Assembly: GCA_013813615.1 (NCBI GenBank)
Contig: JACCRJ010000260.1
Location: 1-11,531 of the forward strand
From: Lautropia sp.
Lineage (GTDB): Bacteria > Pseudomonadota > Gammaproteobacteria > Burkholderiales > Burkholderiaceae_E
Length of the DNA: 11,531 nt
Reading direction: 5' to 3'
Under the pieces are notes generated by a model. The model ran no database searches. It worked only from the letters and a program-made list of their open reading frames with translations, and had not been told where the DNA came from. Both the position numbers and the translations under genes were made by a program. Shown here one piece after another: positions 1 through 6,467 of the stretch. Positions within the stretch are counted from its first letter, which is position 1, and each line of letters opens with the position of its first letter.

Positions 1-40
1 CGCGCCCCGCTACCCGCCGTCACCGCGCCCCGCCACCCGC
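1..40. repeat. GC-rich direct repeat, 17-bp unit, two copies
   Basis: Positions 1-17 (CGCGCCCCGCTACCCGC) recur at 24-40 with one mismatch (T to C), giving a period of 23 bases. The array touches the left edge of the window, so more copies may lie upstream. It could be the tail of a minisatellite or the end of an upstream coding region with a repetitive C-terminus. I see no gene here. Confidence 0.6.
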
Positions 41-56
41 AGCGTTCAAAGGGTTC

Positions 57-88
57 GTTGACATAGCAACCAGTTGACATTACAACCA
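57..88 (+). promoter_or_regulatory. Tandem 16-bp operator-like repeat, candidate MarR sites
   Basis: Two adjacent 16-base units, GTTGACATAGCAACCA (57-72) and GTTGACATTACAACCA (73-88), differ at only two positions. Each contains the dyad GTTG-N6-CAAC, and the inner arms form a further dyad, CAAC-CA-GTTG (67-76). The units cover both candidate -35 boxes and one candidate -10 box, where a bound repressor would block RNA polymerase. The only regulator in the window is the MarR-family protein at 6468-7019, which makes it the natural candidate ligand. That assignment is inference. The alternative is a simple tandem duplication of a promoter element. Confidence 0.55.
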
Positions 89-102
89 ACTCCGTTTAGC
101 TT
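58..102 (+). promoter_or_regulatory. Two overlapping sigma-70-type promoters
   Basis: Perfect TTGACA boxes lie at 58-63 and 74-79. With exactly 17-base spacers they pair with TACAAC at 81-86 (4 of 6 consensus positions) and TAGCTT at 97-102 (3 of 6). Transcripts would start near 93 and 109, leaving a 5' leader of roughly 60-75 bases before the ATG at 169. This is the only recognisable promoter in the window, so it may drive much of the downstream gene row. The -10 boxes are weak, which fits a regulated promoter. Confidence 0.55.
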
Positions 103-155
103 ACCGCCAGGACACGCGCCAGGTTGCCACCAGACATCGGCATCCGGCAGCAGCC

Positions 156-163
156 AAAGGAGA
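156..163 (+). promoter_or_regulatory. Strong ribosome binding site of the substrate-binding protein gene
   Basis: AAAGGAGA lies five bases before the ATG at 169. It decides in favour of that start over the in-frame TTG at 124, and it predicts strong translation of the periplasmic binding protein. Confidence 0.8.
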
Positions 164-168
164 CATCG

Positions 169-1347
169 ATGGACTCATCCGTTACCCGCATCCTGCGCGC
201 AAGCTGTCTGCCGCTCGCACTGCTGTTGTCTGCCGCCGGCGCTGGCGCCCAGACGGTCAAGGTCGGCATTGTCGGCCCATTCTCCGGCCCGTTCGCACAC
301 TATGGCAAGCTCTTCAAGGACGGCGCCGAAGCATACGTCGCGACCCAGGGAGGCAAGCTTGCCGGCCAGGGCATCGACTTCATCTACCGCGACACCGGTG
401 GCCCCAATCCAGCCGTCACCAGGAATCTTGCGCAGGAGCTGATCGTCAAGGATAAGGTGGACTACCTTGGCGGCTTCGTCTTCACGCCGAATGCCTTTGC
501 GGTGGCGCCGCTGATCCAGGAGACGAAGACGCCGACGGTGATCTTCAATGCCGCCACCTCGGATATCACCACCAAGTCGGACTACTTCATACGTACGAGC
601 TACACGCTCTGGCAGGTGACCGTGCCGATGGCGCAGCACGCATACAAGAAAGGCGTGCGCAAGGTCGTCACCGCGGTGACCGACTATGCGCCGGGCGTGG
701 ATGCGGAGAACTCCTTCAAGGCCGAGTTCGGCAAACTCGGTGGCGAGGTGGTGGAAAGCATCCGCATGCCGATCCGCACGACCGACTTCGCACCTTTCGC
801 ACAGCGGATCAAGGCAAGCGGCGCCCAGGCTGTCTATGTGTTCCTGCCAGGCGGCCCGCCGAATCTCGGTTTCGTGAAGGCGTATAACGAGAATGGCCTG
901 CGCCAGGCAGGCGTGGAGTTCCTGGGCACGGCGGAGATGGACGAATTCGACCTGCAGAAGTTCGGTGACAGCGCGCTCGGCCTGAGCACGGCCTTCCATT
1001 ACTCCGCCGCGCATGATTCGGAGGAGAACCGGAAGTTCGTGGCGGCCCTGGCGAAGCAGTCGAAGGAGACAGTGGCCAACTACGCATCCGTGGGCGCGTG
1101 GGACGGCATGTACGTCATCCACAAGATGATCGAAGCGACCGCTGGCAAGCGTGACGGCGACAAGGCGATCGCAGCGGCAACGGCGCTCAAGTGGGAGAGC
1201 CCGCGCGGGCCGGTCTCGATCGACGCCAAGACGCGCCACATCACCCAGAACGTCTACTTGCGCACCGTCGAGAAGAGCGGCGACCGGTTGATCAACAAGG
1301 AAGTGCAGAGCTTCGGCCTGCAGGTGGACCACGGGCTGGGCAAGTAG
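169..1347 (+). CDS. ABC transporter substrate-binding protein, HAAT (branched-chain amino acid/aromatic) type
   Basis: This is a periplasmic solute-binding protein of the Peripla_BP_6 (LivK-like) type, 392 residues. A signal peptide is visible: positively charged residues (Arg7, Arg10), a hydrophobic stretch (about 13-24), then AGA before Gln28 as a likely signal peptidase I site. The mature protein opens with VKVGIVGPFSGPFAHYGKLF, the usual first strand and ligand loop of the family, and GGFVFTPNAFAVAPLIQE follows at about residue 100. No lipobox cysteine is seen at the cleavage site. It is the first gene of a complete importer with the four genes that follow. Family members bind leucine-type amino acids, urea or aromatic acids such as p-coumarate and 4-hydroxybenzoate. 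The adjacent P450 system makes an aromatic carboxylate the more likely ligand (inference). The ATG at 169 was chosen because of its strong ribosome binding site. Confidence 0.9.
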   Translation: MDSSVTRILRASCLPLALLLSAAGAGAQTVKVGIVGPFSGPFAHYGKLFKDGAEAYVATQGGKLAGQGIDFIYRDTGGPNPAVTRNLAQELIVKDKVDYLGGFVFTPNAFAVAPLIQETKTPTVIFNAATSDITTKSDYFIRTSYTLWQVTVPMAQHAYKKGVRKVVTAVTDYAPGVDAENSFKAEFGKLGGEVVESIRMPIRTTDFAPFAQRIKASGAQAVYVFLPGGPPNLGFVKAYNENGLRQAGVEFLGTAEMDEFDLQKFGDSALGLSTAFHYSAAHDSEENRKFVAALAKQSKETVANYASVGAWDGMYVIHKMIEATAGKRDGDKAIAAATALKWESPRGPVSIDAKTRHITQNVYLRTVEKSGDRLINKEVQSFGLQVDHGLGK

Positions 1348-1372
1348 CCGTCAACGCAGAGAACCGGCGCTC

Positions 1373-1385
1373 CAGAGGGCCTCTG
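1373..1385 (+). promoter_or_regulatory. Inverted repeat enclosing the ribosome binding site of the first permease gene
   Basis: CAGAGG-G-CCTCTG is a perfect 13-base palindrome that ends two bases before the TTG start at 1387. The Shine-Dalgarno-like AGAGGG (1374-1379) lies in its left arm and centre. In RNA it can fold as a 5-bp stem with a GGC loop that partly masks the site. With the TTG start, this should keep permease synthesis below that of the binding protein upstream. The effect is inferred, not shown. Confidence 0.4.
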
Positions 1386-1386
1386 A

Positions 1387-2247
1387 TTGACGCTCTTCGC
1401 CAACATCCTGATCGACGGCCTGTCCTATGGGATGGTCCTTTTCGTCATCGCGGTGGGGCTGTCGGTGACGCTAGGGCTGATGCGCTTCATCAACCTTGCG
1501 CACGGCGCTTTCGCGATGACCGGCGGCTACCTGGCGGCGTGGCTGATCCGCGTACAAGGCATCGCCTTCATTCCAGGCGTGCTGCTGGCTGTGCTGGCGA
1601 CGGGGCTGTTGGGCGCGGTGCTGGAGGTGCTCGTCCTGCGCCGGCTCTATCGGCGCAGCGAACTGGAACAGGTGCTCTTCACCATCGGCCTGACCTTTCT
1701 TTTCGTCGCCAGCGCCAACCTGCTGTTCGGCCCTGAAGTTCAGCTGATACCGTTGCCGCCGTGGCTCGCCGGGACGGTAGAGATCGGGATGCGCACGCTG
1801 CCGGCGCAGCGGCTGCTCGTCATCGGCGCCGGGATGACCGTCCTGGCAGGCAGCATGCTGCTGCTCAGCCGCACGCGGTTCGGCATCTGGCTTCGCGCTA
1901 CCGTCGACAACACCGGTGCGGCGGCGTCCCTCGGAATCCCCGTCCAACTCGTCTACGCGCTGACGTTTGCAGCCGGTGCGGCGCTGGCCGGGCTCGGCGG
2001 CATCCTCGGGGCGGAACTGATGCCGCTCGAGCCCTACTACCCCGTCAAGTACCTGGTCCTGGTTCTGGTCGTCGTCGCGGTGGGCGGCATGGGAAGCATC
2101 GCTGGCTCGGCCGCTGCCGCGCTCGTCTTGGGCACCATCGAAACTGCCAGCAAATACCTCGCATCGGAATACGGCAGCCTGTTTTTTTTCGTCGCGATGG
2201 CGCTGCTGCTCGCCTGGCGCCCGCATGGACTGCTCGGACGGCGCTGA
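1387..2247 (+). CDS. Branched-chain-type ABC transporter permease (LivH family)
   Basis: Inner-membrane permease of the HAAT importer, 286 residues and almost wholly hydrophobic. The N-terminus, with LGLMRFINLAHGAFAMTGGY at about residues 29-48, is the characteristic LivH signature (an INxAHG segment after the first membrane helix). A GIPVQLVYALTFAAGAALAG stretch near residue 180 and a GGMGSIAGSAAAALVLGTIE segment near 230 match the conserved cytoplasmic coupling region and later helices. The start is TTG at 1387, because the family signature begins within about 30 residues of it and AGAGGG lies seven bases upstream; no ATG fits as well. It follows the binding protein by 39 bases and precedes the partner permease by 3. 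An unusual run of eight T (2182-2189) encodes Phe-Phe-Phe near the C-terminus. Confidence 0.92.
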   Translation: MTLFANILIDGLSYGMVLFVIAVGLSVTLGLMRFINLAHGAFAMTGGYLAAWLIRVQGIAFIPGVLLAVLATGLLGAVLEVLVLRRLYRRSELEQVLFTIGLTFLFVASANLLFGPEVQLIPLPPWLAGTVEIGMRTLPAQRLLVIGAGMTVLAGSMLLLSRTRFGIWLRATVDNTGAAASLGIPVQLVYALTFAAGAALAGLGGILGAELMPLEPYYPVKYLVLVLVVVAVGGMGSIAGSAAAALVLGTIETASKYLASEYGSLFFFVAMALLLAWRPHGLLGRR

Positions 2248-2250
2248 ACC

Positions 2251-3252
2251 ATGATCCCGTCGCAGCGCTTCCTGCCCTATCTGCTGCTGGTGGCCCTTGG
2301 CGCGCTGGTGTACTTCGCGTTTCCAGACCAGATGCCGCTCTTCTCCCGGATAGCCATCATGGCCATCTTCGTCATGTCGCTCGACCTGGTGGTCGGCTAC
2401 GCGGGCCTTGCGACATTGGGGCACGCGGCGCTGTTCGGTGCCGGCGCCTACGCTGCCGGCCTGACCGCCCTGCACCTGGCGCCGGATCCGCTCCTCGGCC
2501 TCGGGATCGGCGCCGCCGCCGGCACCCTGGTTGCCCTGCTCTGCGGGCCGTTCATCCTGCGCTACCAGGGACTCACCTTCCTGATGTTGTCGATAGCCGT
2601 AAGCCAGATTCTAGGCAGCGTGGCCAGCAAGCTCAGGGACTGGACCGGCGGTGACGATGGCCTCACCGGCTACGCGAATTCCGCGGTGCTGGGGCTCGCG
2701 CGCTTCGATCTATACGGCAAGGTCGCCTTCCTCTACAGCGGAGTATCGCTGCTGCTGTGTCTGTTCATCCTGCGCCGGATGATGGCGTCGCCGTTCGGGC
2801 TGTCCTGCGTCGGTATCCACCAGAACCGGCTGCGGATGGCTGCCATCGGCACCGATATCCGCGCACAACTCATCAGGATCTACGCTGTTTCGGGCTGCTT
2901 CGCCGGCCTGGCTGGTGCGCTGTCGGCGCAGACCAACCAGATCGTGGGCCTGGACAGCCTGGGCTTCGAGTTGTCGGCCGAAGCGCTGGTGATGCTCGTC
3001 CTGGGCGGCACCGGCACGCTTTATGGCGCCATCGCAGGCGCGGCCCTTTTCATGACGATCCATCACTTCGCGTCGACGATGAACCCGTACCATTGGCTGT
3101 TCATCATCGGTGGATTGCTGGTGTTCGTGGTGCTGGTCCCCCGGGACCGCTGGCTGGACGCTCTCGGGCGCCGACTATCGCCCCTGCTTGGCGGTACGAA
3201 GAGAAGTATCCGCATCCAGCCCGGGCAGCGCCGAACGGGAGCCTCATCGTGA
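2251..3252 (+). CDS. Branched-chain-type ABC transporter permease (LivM family)
   Basis: Second permease of the importer, 333 residues, expected to pair with the LivH-type protein in the inner membrane. LivM features are visible: MSLDLVVGYAGLATLGHAAL at about residues 42-61 (the family's N/D-L-x-x-GYxGxxSLGHAAF element), a long hydrophobic core, IGTDIRAQLIRIYAVSGCFA near 198, and a GLDSLGFELSAEALVMLVLG segment near 230. The C-terminal 25 residues or so are basic and polar, consistent with a cytoplasmic tail. The ATG follows the previous stop by three bases, so translation is probably coupled. The stop overlaps the next gene's GTG start by four bases (GTGA at 3249-3252). Confidence 0.92.
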   Translation: MIPSQRFLPYLLLVALGALVYFAFPDQMPLFSRIAIMAIFVMSLDLVVGYAGLATLGHAALFGAGAYAAGLTALHLAPDPLLGLGIGAAAGTLVALLCGPFILRYQGLTFLMLSIAVSQILGSVASKLRDWTGGDDGLTGYANSAVLGLARFDLYGKVAFLYSGVSLLLCLFILRRMMASPFGLSCVGIHQNRLRMAAIGTDIRAQLIRIYAVSGCFAGLAGALSAQTNQIVGLDSLGFELSAEALVMLVLGGTGTLYGAIAGAALFMTIHHFASTMNPYHWLFIIGGLLVFVVLVPRDRWLDALGRRLSPLLGGTKRSIRIQPGQRRTGASS

Positions 3253-4016
3253 GCGATGTCATCCCCCTGAACGATGCGCTCCTGCAGACCCGGGGCCTGA
3301 GCAAGCACTTCGGCGGGCTGCAGGTCACCCGGCAGTTGTCGTTCTCTCTGAAAGCCGGCGCCCGGGTCGGGCTGATCGGACCGAATGGCGCCGGCAAGAC
3401 CACCCTGGTGAACCTGGTGACCGGCGTCCTGGAGCCGAGTGCCGGCAGCGTCTGGCTCAACGGCGAGGACGTGACTCGCCTGAGCCAGCCCGAGCGGGTC
3501 AGGCGCGGTCTGGTTCGGACCTTTCAGATCACGCAACTCGCACCGCGCATCGCGGTGCGGCGCCAGGTGGAAATGGCGATCCATCAGCGCCGGGGGTCCG
3601 TATCCAGCTGGTTTCGACCTGCGGATGCGTTTGCCGAAGTCCGCGACGAAGCGGAGGGCATCCTGCAGGCACTGCGGCTCGACGGCCTCGCCGACAGCCT
3701 GCCGGTCGAGCTTGCATACGGGGAACAGCGACTGATCGAAATCGCCCTCGCCCTGGCCCTTCAGCCGCGGGTACTGCTGCTCGATGAGCCGATGGCCGGC
3801 GTTCCGGCGGCCGAACGAACCATCATCCTGGACGCGCTGTCGACCCTTCCGCCGGATCTCGCCATCCTGATGATCGAACATGACATGGGTCTGGTTTTCA
3901 GCTTTGCCTCCCGCATCATCGTGTTGTCCGAGGGCTCGTTGCTTGCCGACGGCACACCGGAGGAGATCCGCAACCACCCGGCGGTAAGGTCCGTCTACCT
4001 CGGTACCGCGGCCTGA
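3249..4016 (+). CDS. Branched-chain-type ABC transporter ATPase (LivG family)
   Basis: Cytoplasmic ATP-hydrolysing subunit of the HAAT importer, 255 residues, normal for LivG. Motifs in order: Walker A GPNGAGKT at 44-51, Q-loop Gln93 in TFQIT, ABC signature LAYGEQR at 155-161 (LivG proteins usually have LSYGxQR), Walker B VLLLDEP at 175-181, and H-loop His211 in MIEHDM. The GTG start at 3249 was chosen over much longer in-frame readings. It gives the family length, overlaps the previous stop by four bases, and has GGGAG (3237-3241) seven bases upstream. It is expected to form a heterodimer with the LivF-type ATPase encoded 11 bases downstream. Confidence 0.93.
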   Translation: MSDVIPLNDALLQTRGLSKHFGGLQVTRQLSFSLKAGARVGLIGPNGAGKTTLVNLVTGVLEPSAGSVWLNGEDVTRLSQPERVRRGLVRTFQITQLAPRIAVRRQVEMAIHQRRGSVSSWFRPADAFAEVRDEAEGILQALRLDGLADSLPVELAYGEQRLIEIALALALQPRVLLLDEPMAGVPAAERTIILDALSTLPPDLAILMIEHDMGLVFSFASRIIVLSEGSLLADGTPEEIRNHPAVRSVYLGTAA

Positions 4017-4027
4017 GCGGCTATCGG

Positions 4028-4747
4028 ATGACGAACCTCCTGCAACTCGATGACGTCGAAGCCGGCTACGGCGACCTGCGCATCCTGCACGGGATCAGCC
4101 TGCAGCTGGCGGAAGGCGCGCGGCTGGCGATGATTGGCCGCAACGGCACGGGAAAGTCCACGACGCTGAAGGCGATCATGGGTCTTGCGCGCCTCAACGG
4201 CGGGCGGATCTCCTTTGGCGAGCGCGACATCACCCGCCTGTCGCCCCGCGCGCGAGCGTACGAAGGCCTCGGCTATGTGCCGCAGACCCGTGACATCTTT
4301 GCCTCGCTGACGGTGGAGGAGAATCTGGTAGCCGGGCTGAAGGGAAGGCCGCGGCGCTGCATCGACGAGGCCTATCGCCTGTTCCCGCGGCTGGCAGAAC
4401 GGCGCAACAATGGCGGCAACCAACTGTCGGGTGGGGAGCAGCAGATGCTGACCGTGGCGCGCACCCTCCTGGGGCGGCCACGACTGCTGTTGCTGGACGA
4501 GCCGCTGGAAGGGCTTGCGCCGATCATCTGCATCGAACTGATGGCGAGCCTGGAGACGTTGTGTCGGGAAACGGGCTTGGCCGTGCTGCTGGTGGAACAG
4601 AAGGTCGACGAGGCGCTGCGCTTCGCACAGGACGTAGTCGTACTGGAGCACGGTGAAGCCGTTTTCACAGGTCCCAGTGCGGCTCTGCGCGAACAGCCTG
4701 CCCTGCTGGAACAATACGTGGGCGTGGGGGGCGAAGCTCATGCCTGA
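4028..4747 (+). CDS. Branched-chain-type ABC transporter ATPase (LivF family)
   Basis: Second ATPase of the importer, 239 residues, typical for LivF. Motifs: Walker A GRNGTGKS at 37-44, VPQTRDIFASLTVEENL in the Q-loop region (Gln86), signature LSGGEQQ at 133-139, and Walker B LLLLDEP at 153-159, followed by EGLAP as usual in LivF. The H-loop histidine is replaced by Gln191 in LLVEQKV. That is normal for LivF and is not a defect. It closes the five-gene transporter. The P450 gene begins only 33 bases later on the same strand with no terminator between them, linking uptake and oxidation in one transcript. Confidence 0.93.
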   Translation: MTNLLQLDDVEAGYGDLRILHGISLQLAEGARLAMIGRNGTGKSTTLKAIMGLARLNGGRISFGERDITRLSPRARAYEGLGYVPQTRDIFASLTVEENLVAGLKGRPRRCIDEAYRLFPRLAERRNNGGNQLSGGEQQMLTVARTLLGRPRLLLLDEPLEGLAPIICIELMASLETLCRETGLAVLLVEQKVDEALRFAQDVVVLEHGEAVFTGPSAALREQPALLEQYVGVGGEAHA

Positions 4748-4770
4748 TTCAACCGGACCTCGACCGCCAT

Positions 4771-4775
4771 GGAGA
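4771..4775 (+). promoter_or_regulatory. Ribosome binding site that decides the P450 start
   Basis: GGAGA lies five bases before the ATG at 4781. An in-frame ATG at 4769 overlaps this site and has no comparable purine-rich sequence in front of it, so 4781 is the better start. Confidence 0.65.
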
Positions 4776-4780
4776 TCGCA

Positions 4781-6061
4781 ATGAACGACAACGCCCCCGA
4801 GCAACCTGCTCAGGGCCTTACCCCAGGCGGCTCGGCCGCCATCGCCAGGTCGGGTAACGCGCCGGCCGGGGTACCGGTCATGGATGTCGATCCTTTCAGC
4901 GACGCATTCCTCACCGACCCCTATCCTGACCACGAGCGCATGCGTGAAGCAGGACCGGTTTTCTGGATTCCGAAGTACGCCATCTACGCCAGTGCGCGCC
5001 ACGAGCAGGTGCGGGCCATCCTCAATGACCATGCCACCTACATTTCCTCTGCCGGCGTGGGGCTCGCCGACTTCAACAAGGAGACGCCGTTCCGTCCGAG
5101 GAGCCTGATCCTCGAGGCTGACCCGCCGGACCATACCCGTGCCCGCTCGGTACTGGCGCGAATCCTGTCGCCCAGGACGGTGATGCAGGTCCGGGCGACG
5201 TTCGCGGCGGAGGCAGAGACGCTGCTGGATCGTCTGGTCGAGAAGGCTCGCTCCGAAGGCGAGATCGACGCCGTCAAGGATCTCTCGGAGGTGTATCCGC
5301 TTAAAGTTTTCCCGGATGCCGTCGGGCTGGAATCGGAGGGGCGGGAGATGCTGCTGCTATACGGCAACATGATCTTCAACGCGTTCGGGCCGCGCAACGA
5401 ACTGCTCGTGCGCGCCGCCGAAAAAGTCAAGCCGTTGACGCAGTGGATCATGGACCATTGCAAGCGTGAAATGCTCCGGCCAGGCGGCTTCGGCGACATG
5501 ATCTACCAGGCAGCCGATGCCGGTGAAATCAGCCTCGACGAGGCCCCCCTGCTGGTGCGCTCGTTCCTGTCGGCCGGTGTCGACACCACCGTCAACGGCA
5601 TCGGCAATGCCTTGCTTTGCCTCGCGCAGCATCCGGAGCAGTACGCCAGACTCCGGGCGGACCCGTCGCTAGCCAGGCCTGCGTTCGAAGAGGCACTGCG
5701 CTATGAATCGGCGGTGCAGACCTTTTTTCGCACCACGTCGGTGGATGCGTCGCTTTCCGGCATCACGATACCGGCGGGCAGCAAGGTCCTCACATTTCTC
5801 GCCGCCGCCAATCGTGACCCTCGGCAATGGCCTGATCCGGAGCGATTCGACATCGAGCGCCGGCCCTCCGGGCACATGGCCTTCGGCTCCGGCATCCACG
5901 GTTGCGTCGGCCAGGTGGTGGCACGCCTGGAGGGCGAGCTGATCCTGGCGGGCATCGCCAAGCGGGTAAAGAGCCTTTCGCTGGCGGGTAAGCCGACGAG
6001 ACGGCTCAACAACACGTTGCGCGCGCTGGCGTCGCTGCCGCTGAAGCTCGAAACGGCGTGA
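4781..6061 (+). CDS. Cytochrome P450, CYP199-like, probable para-substituted benzoate monooxygenase
   Basis: Soluble bacterial P450, 426 residues, heme-thiolate enzyme needing a ferredoxin and reductase. Core motifs: I-helix oxygen-activation AGVDTT (265-270), ExxR as EALR (304-307), and heme loop FGSGIHGCVGQ with the ligand Cys375. Long stretches match my memory of CYP199A2/A4 from Rhodopseudomonas: SLILEADPP, DEAPLLVRS, DTTVNGIG, VQTFFRTT, GQVVARLEGE and RLNNTLRAL. Residues I recall as lining the CYP199A4 benzoate pocket (Arg92, Ser95, Leu98, Phe182, Phe185, Arg243, Ser244, Ser247, Val295, Phe298) have counterparts at Arg105, Ser108, Leu111, Phe199, Phe202, Arg260, Ser261, Ser264, Val312 and Phe315. 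The likely reaction is O-demethylation or hydroxylation at the para position of an aromatic acid. The N-terminal 30 residues or so are a variable, disordered-looking extension. The family call is strong; the exact substrate is inferred. Confidence 0.93.
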   Translation: MNDNAPEQPAQGLTPGGSAAIARSGNAPAGVPVMDVDPFSDAFLTDPYPDHERMREAGPVFWIPKYAIYASARHEQVRAILNDHATYISSAGVGLADFNKETPFRPRSLILEADPPDHTRARSVLARILSPRTVMQVRATFAAEAETLLDRLVEKARSEGEIDAVKDLSEVYPLKVFPDAVGLESEGREMLLLYGNMIFNAFGPRNELLVRAAEKVKPLTQWIMDHCKREMLRPGGFGDMIYQAADAGEISLDEAPLLVRSFLSAGVDTTVNGIGNALLCLAQHPEQYARLRADPSLARPAFEEALRYESAVQTFFRTTSVDASLSGITIPAGSKVLTFLAAANRDPRQWPDPERFDIERRPSGHMAFGSGIHGCVGQVVARLEGELILAGIAKRVKSLSLAGKPTRRLNNTLRALASLPLKLETA

Positions 6062-6079
6062 TCTTCGCTACGGTCTCCC

Positions 6080-6133
6080 ACTGCAACTACTGCCGCTACT
6101 GCAACTACTGCAACTACTGCAACTACTGCTTCC
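6080..6133 (+). repeat. 9-bp tandem repeat between the P450 and ferredoxin genes
   Basis: The unit ACTGCAACT occurs at 6080-6088, 6098-6106, 6107-6115 and 6116-6124. A diverged copy, ACTGCCGCT, lies at 6089-6097 and a decayed one, ACTGCTTCC, at 6125-6133. It fills most of the 79-base gap before the ferredoxin start. It is poor in G, so the RNA should be largely unstructured. No Shine-Dalgarno-like sequence is seen before the ATG at 6141, so the repeat is effectively the ferredoxin leader. Confidence 0.9.
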
Positions 6134-6140
6134 ATCCATC

Positions 6141-6464
6141 ATGCCTTCGTTCACCCTGATTTCACCCGCCGGACAATCCACGACGCTCCACGGCGCCGAT
6201 GGCCACAGCGTCATGCAGACAGCGGTCTCGCAGGGCGTCCGTGGAATCGTCGGCGAATGCGGCGGCTCCGCCATGTGCGCTACCTGCCACGTTTATGTCG
6301 AGTCGGCCTGGCTCGACGAGCTCGAGCCGATGTTGTCCACCGAGGCGGAGATGCTGGAGTGCACCAGCAGCGAGCGGCATCCTGAAAGCCGGCTCTCGTG
6401 CCAGATCAAGCTCTCGGCAAAGCTCGATGGACTGGTCCTGCGCCTCCCCGAGACGCAGCAGTAG
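6141..6464 (+). CDS. [2Fe-2S] ferredoxin, adrenodoxin/putidaredoxin type (P450 electron donor)
   Basis: Small electron carrier of 107 residues. Cluster ligands are Cys40, Cys46, Cys49 and Cys87, spaced C-x5-C-x2-C-x37-C, within GECGGSAMCATCHVYV and RLSCQI. This is the arrangement of ferredoxins that serve class I P450s (putidaredoxin, palustrisredoxin), not of plant-type ferredoxins. An extra Cys74 is not a cluster ligand. It should carry electrons from the reductase at 7016-8230 to the P450 encoded just upstream, as in the CYP199A2 system where a ferredoxin gene also lies next to the P450. No ribosome binding site is recognisable before the ATG, which follows a C/A/T-rich 9-bp repeat. The regulator gene begins three bases after its stop. 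Confidence 0.93.
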   Translation: MPSFTLISPAGQSTTLHGADGHSVMQTAVSQGVRGIVGECGGSAMCATCHVYVESAWLDELEPMLSTEAEMLECTSSERHPESRLSCQIKLSAKLDGLVLRLPETQQ

Positions 6465-6467
6465 CAG

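Noticed and set aside
124..168. TTG at 124 as the start of the substrate-binding protein
   Set aside because: It would add 15 polar residues in front of a signal peptide. The ATG at 169 has a strong ribosome binding site and leaves a proper N-terminus.
175..1332. Long open frame on the minus strand opposite the substrate-binding protein gene
   Set aside because: It mirrors the codon structure of the real + strand gene in GC-rich DNA. It has His/Arg/Gln-rich low-complexity content, no family motifs and no ribosome binding site.
1471..2475. Minus-strand open frame of 334 codons across the two permease genes
   Set aside because: It is very rich in Gln, Arg, His and Glu, as expected when membrane-protein codons are read backwards, and it crosses a clear gene boundary.
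3995..5134. Minus-strand open frame of 379 codons across the LivF-type ATPase and P450 start
   Set aside because: It spans two strongly supported + strand genes with diagnostic motifs and has none of its own.
6080..6133. 9-bp repeats as a CRISPR-like or small-peptide array
   Set aside because: The units are adjacent with no spacers and far too short. The frames crossing the array have no start signal, and the array lies inside an operon gap.
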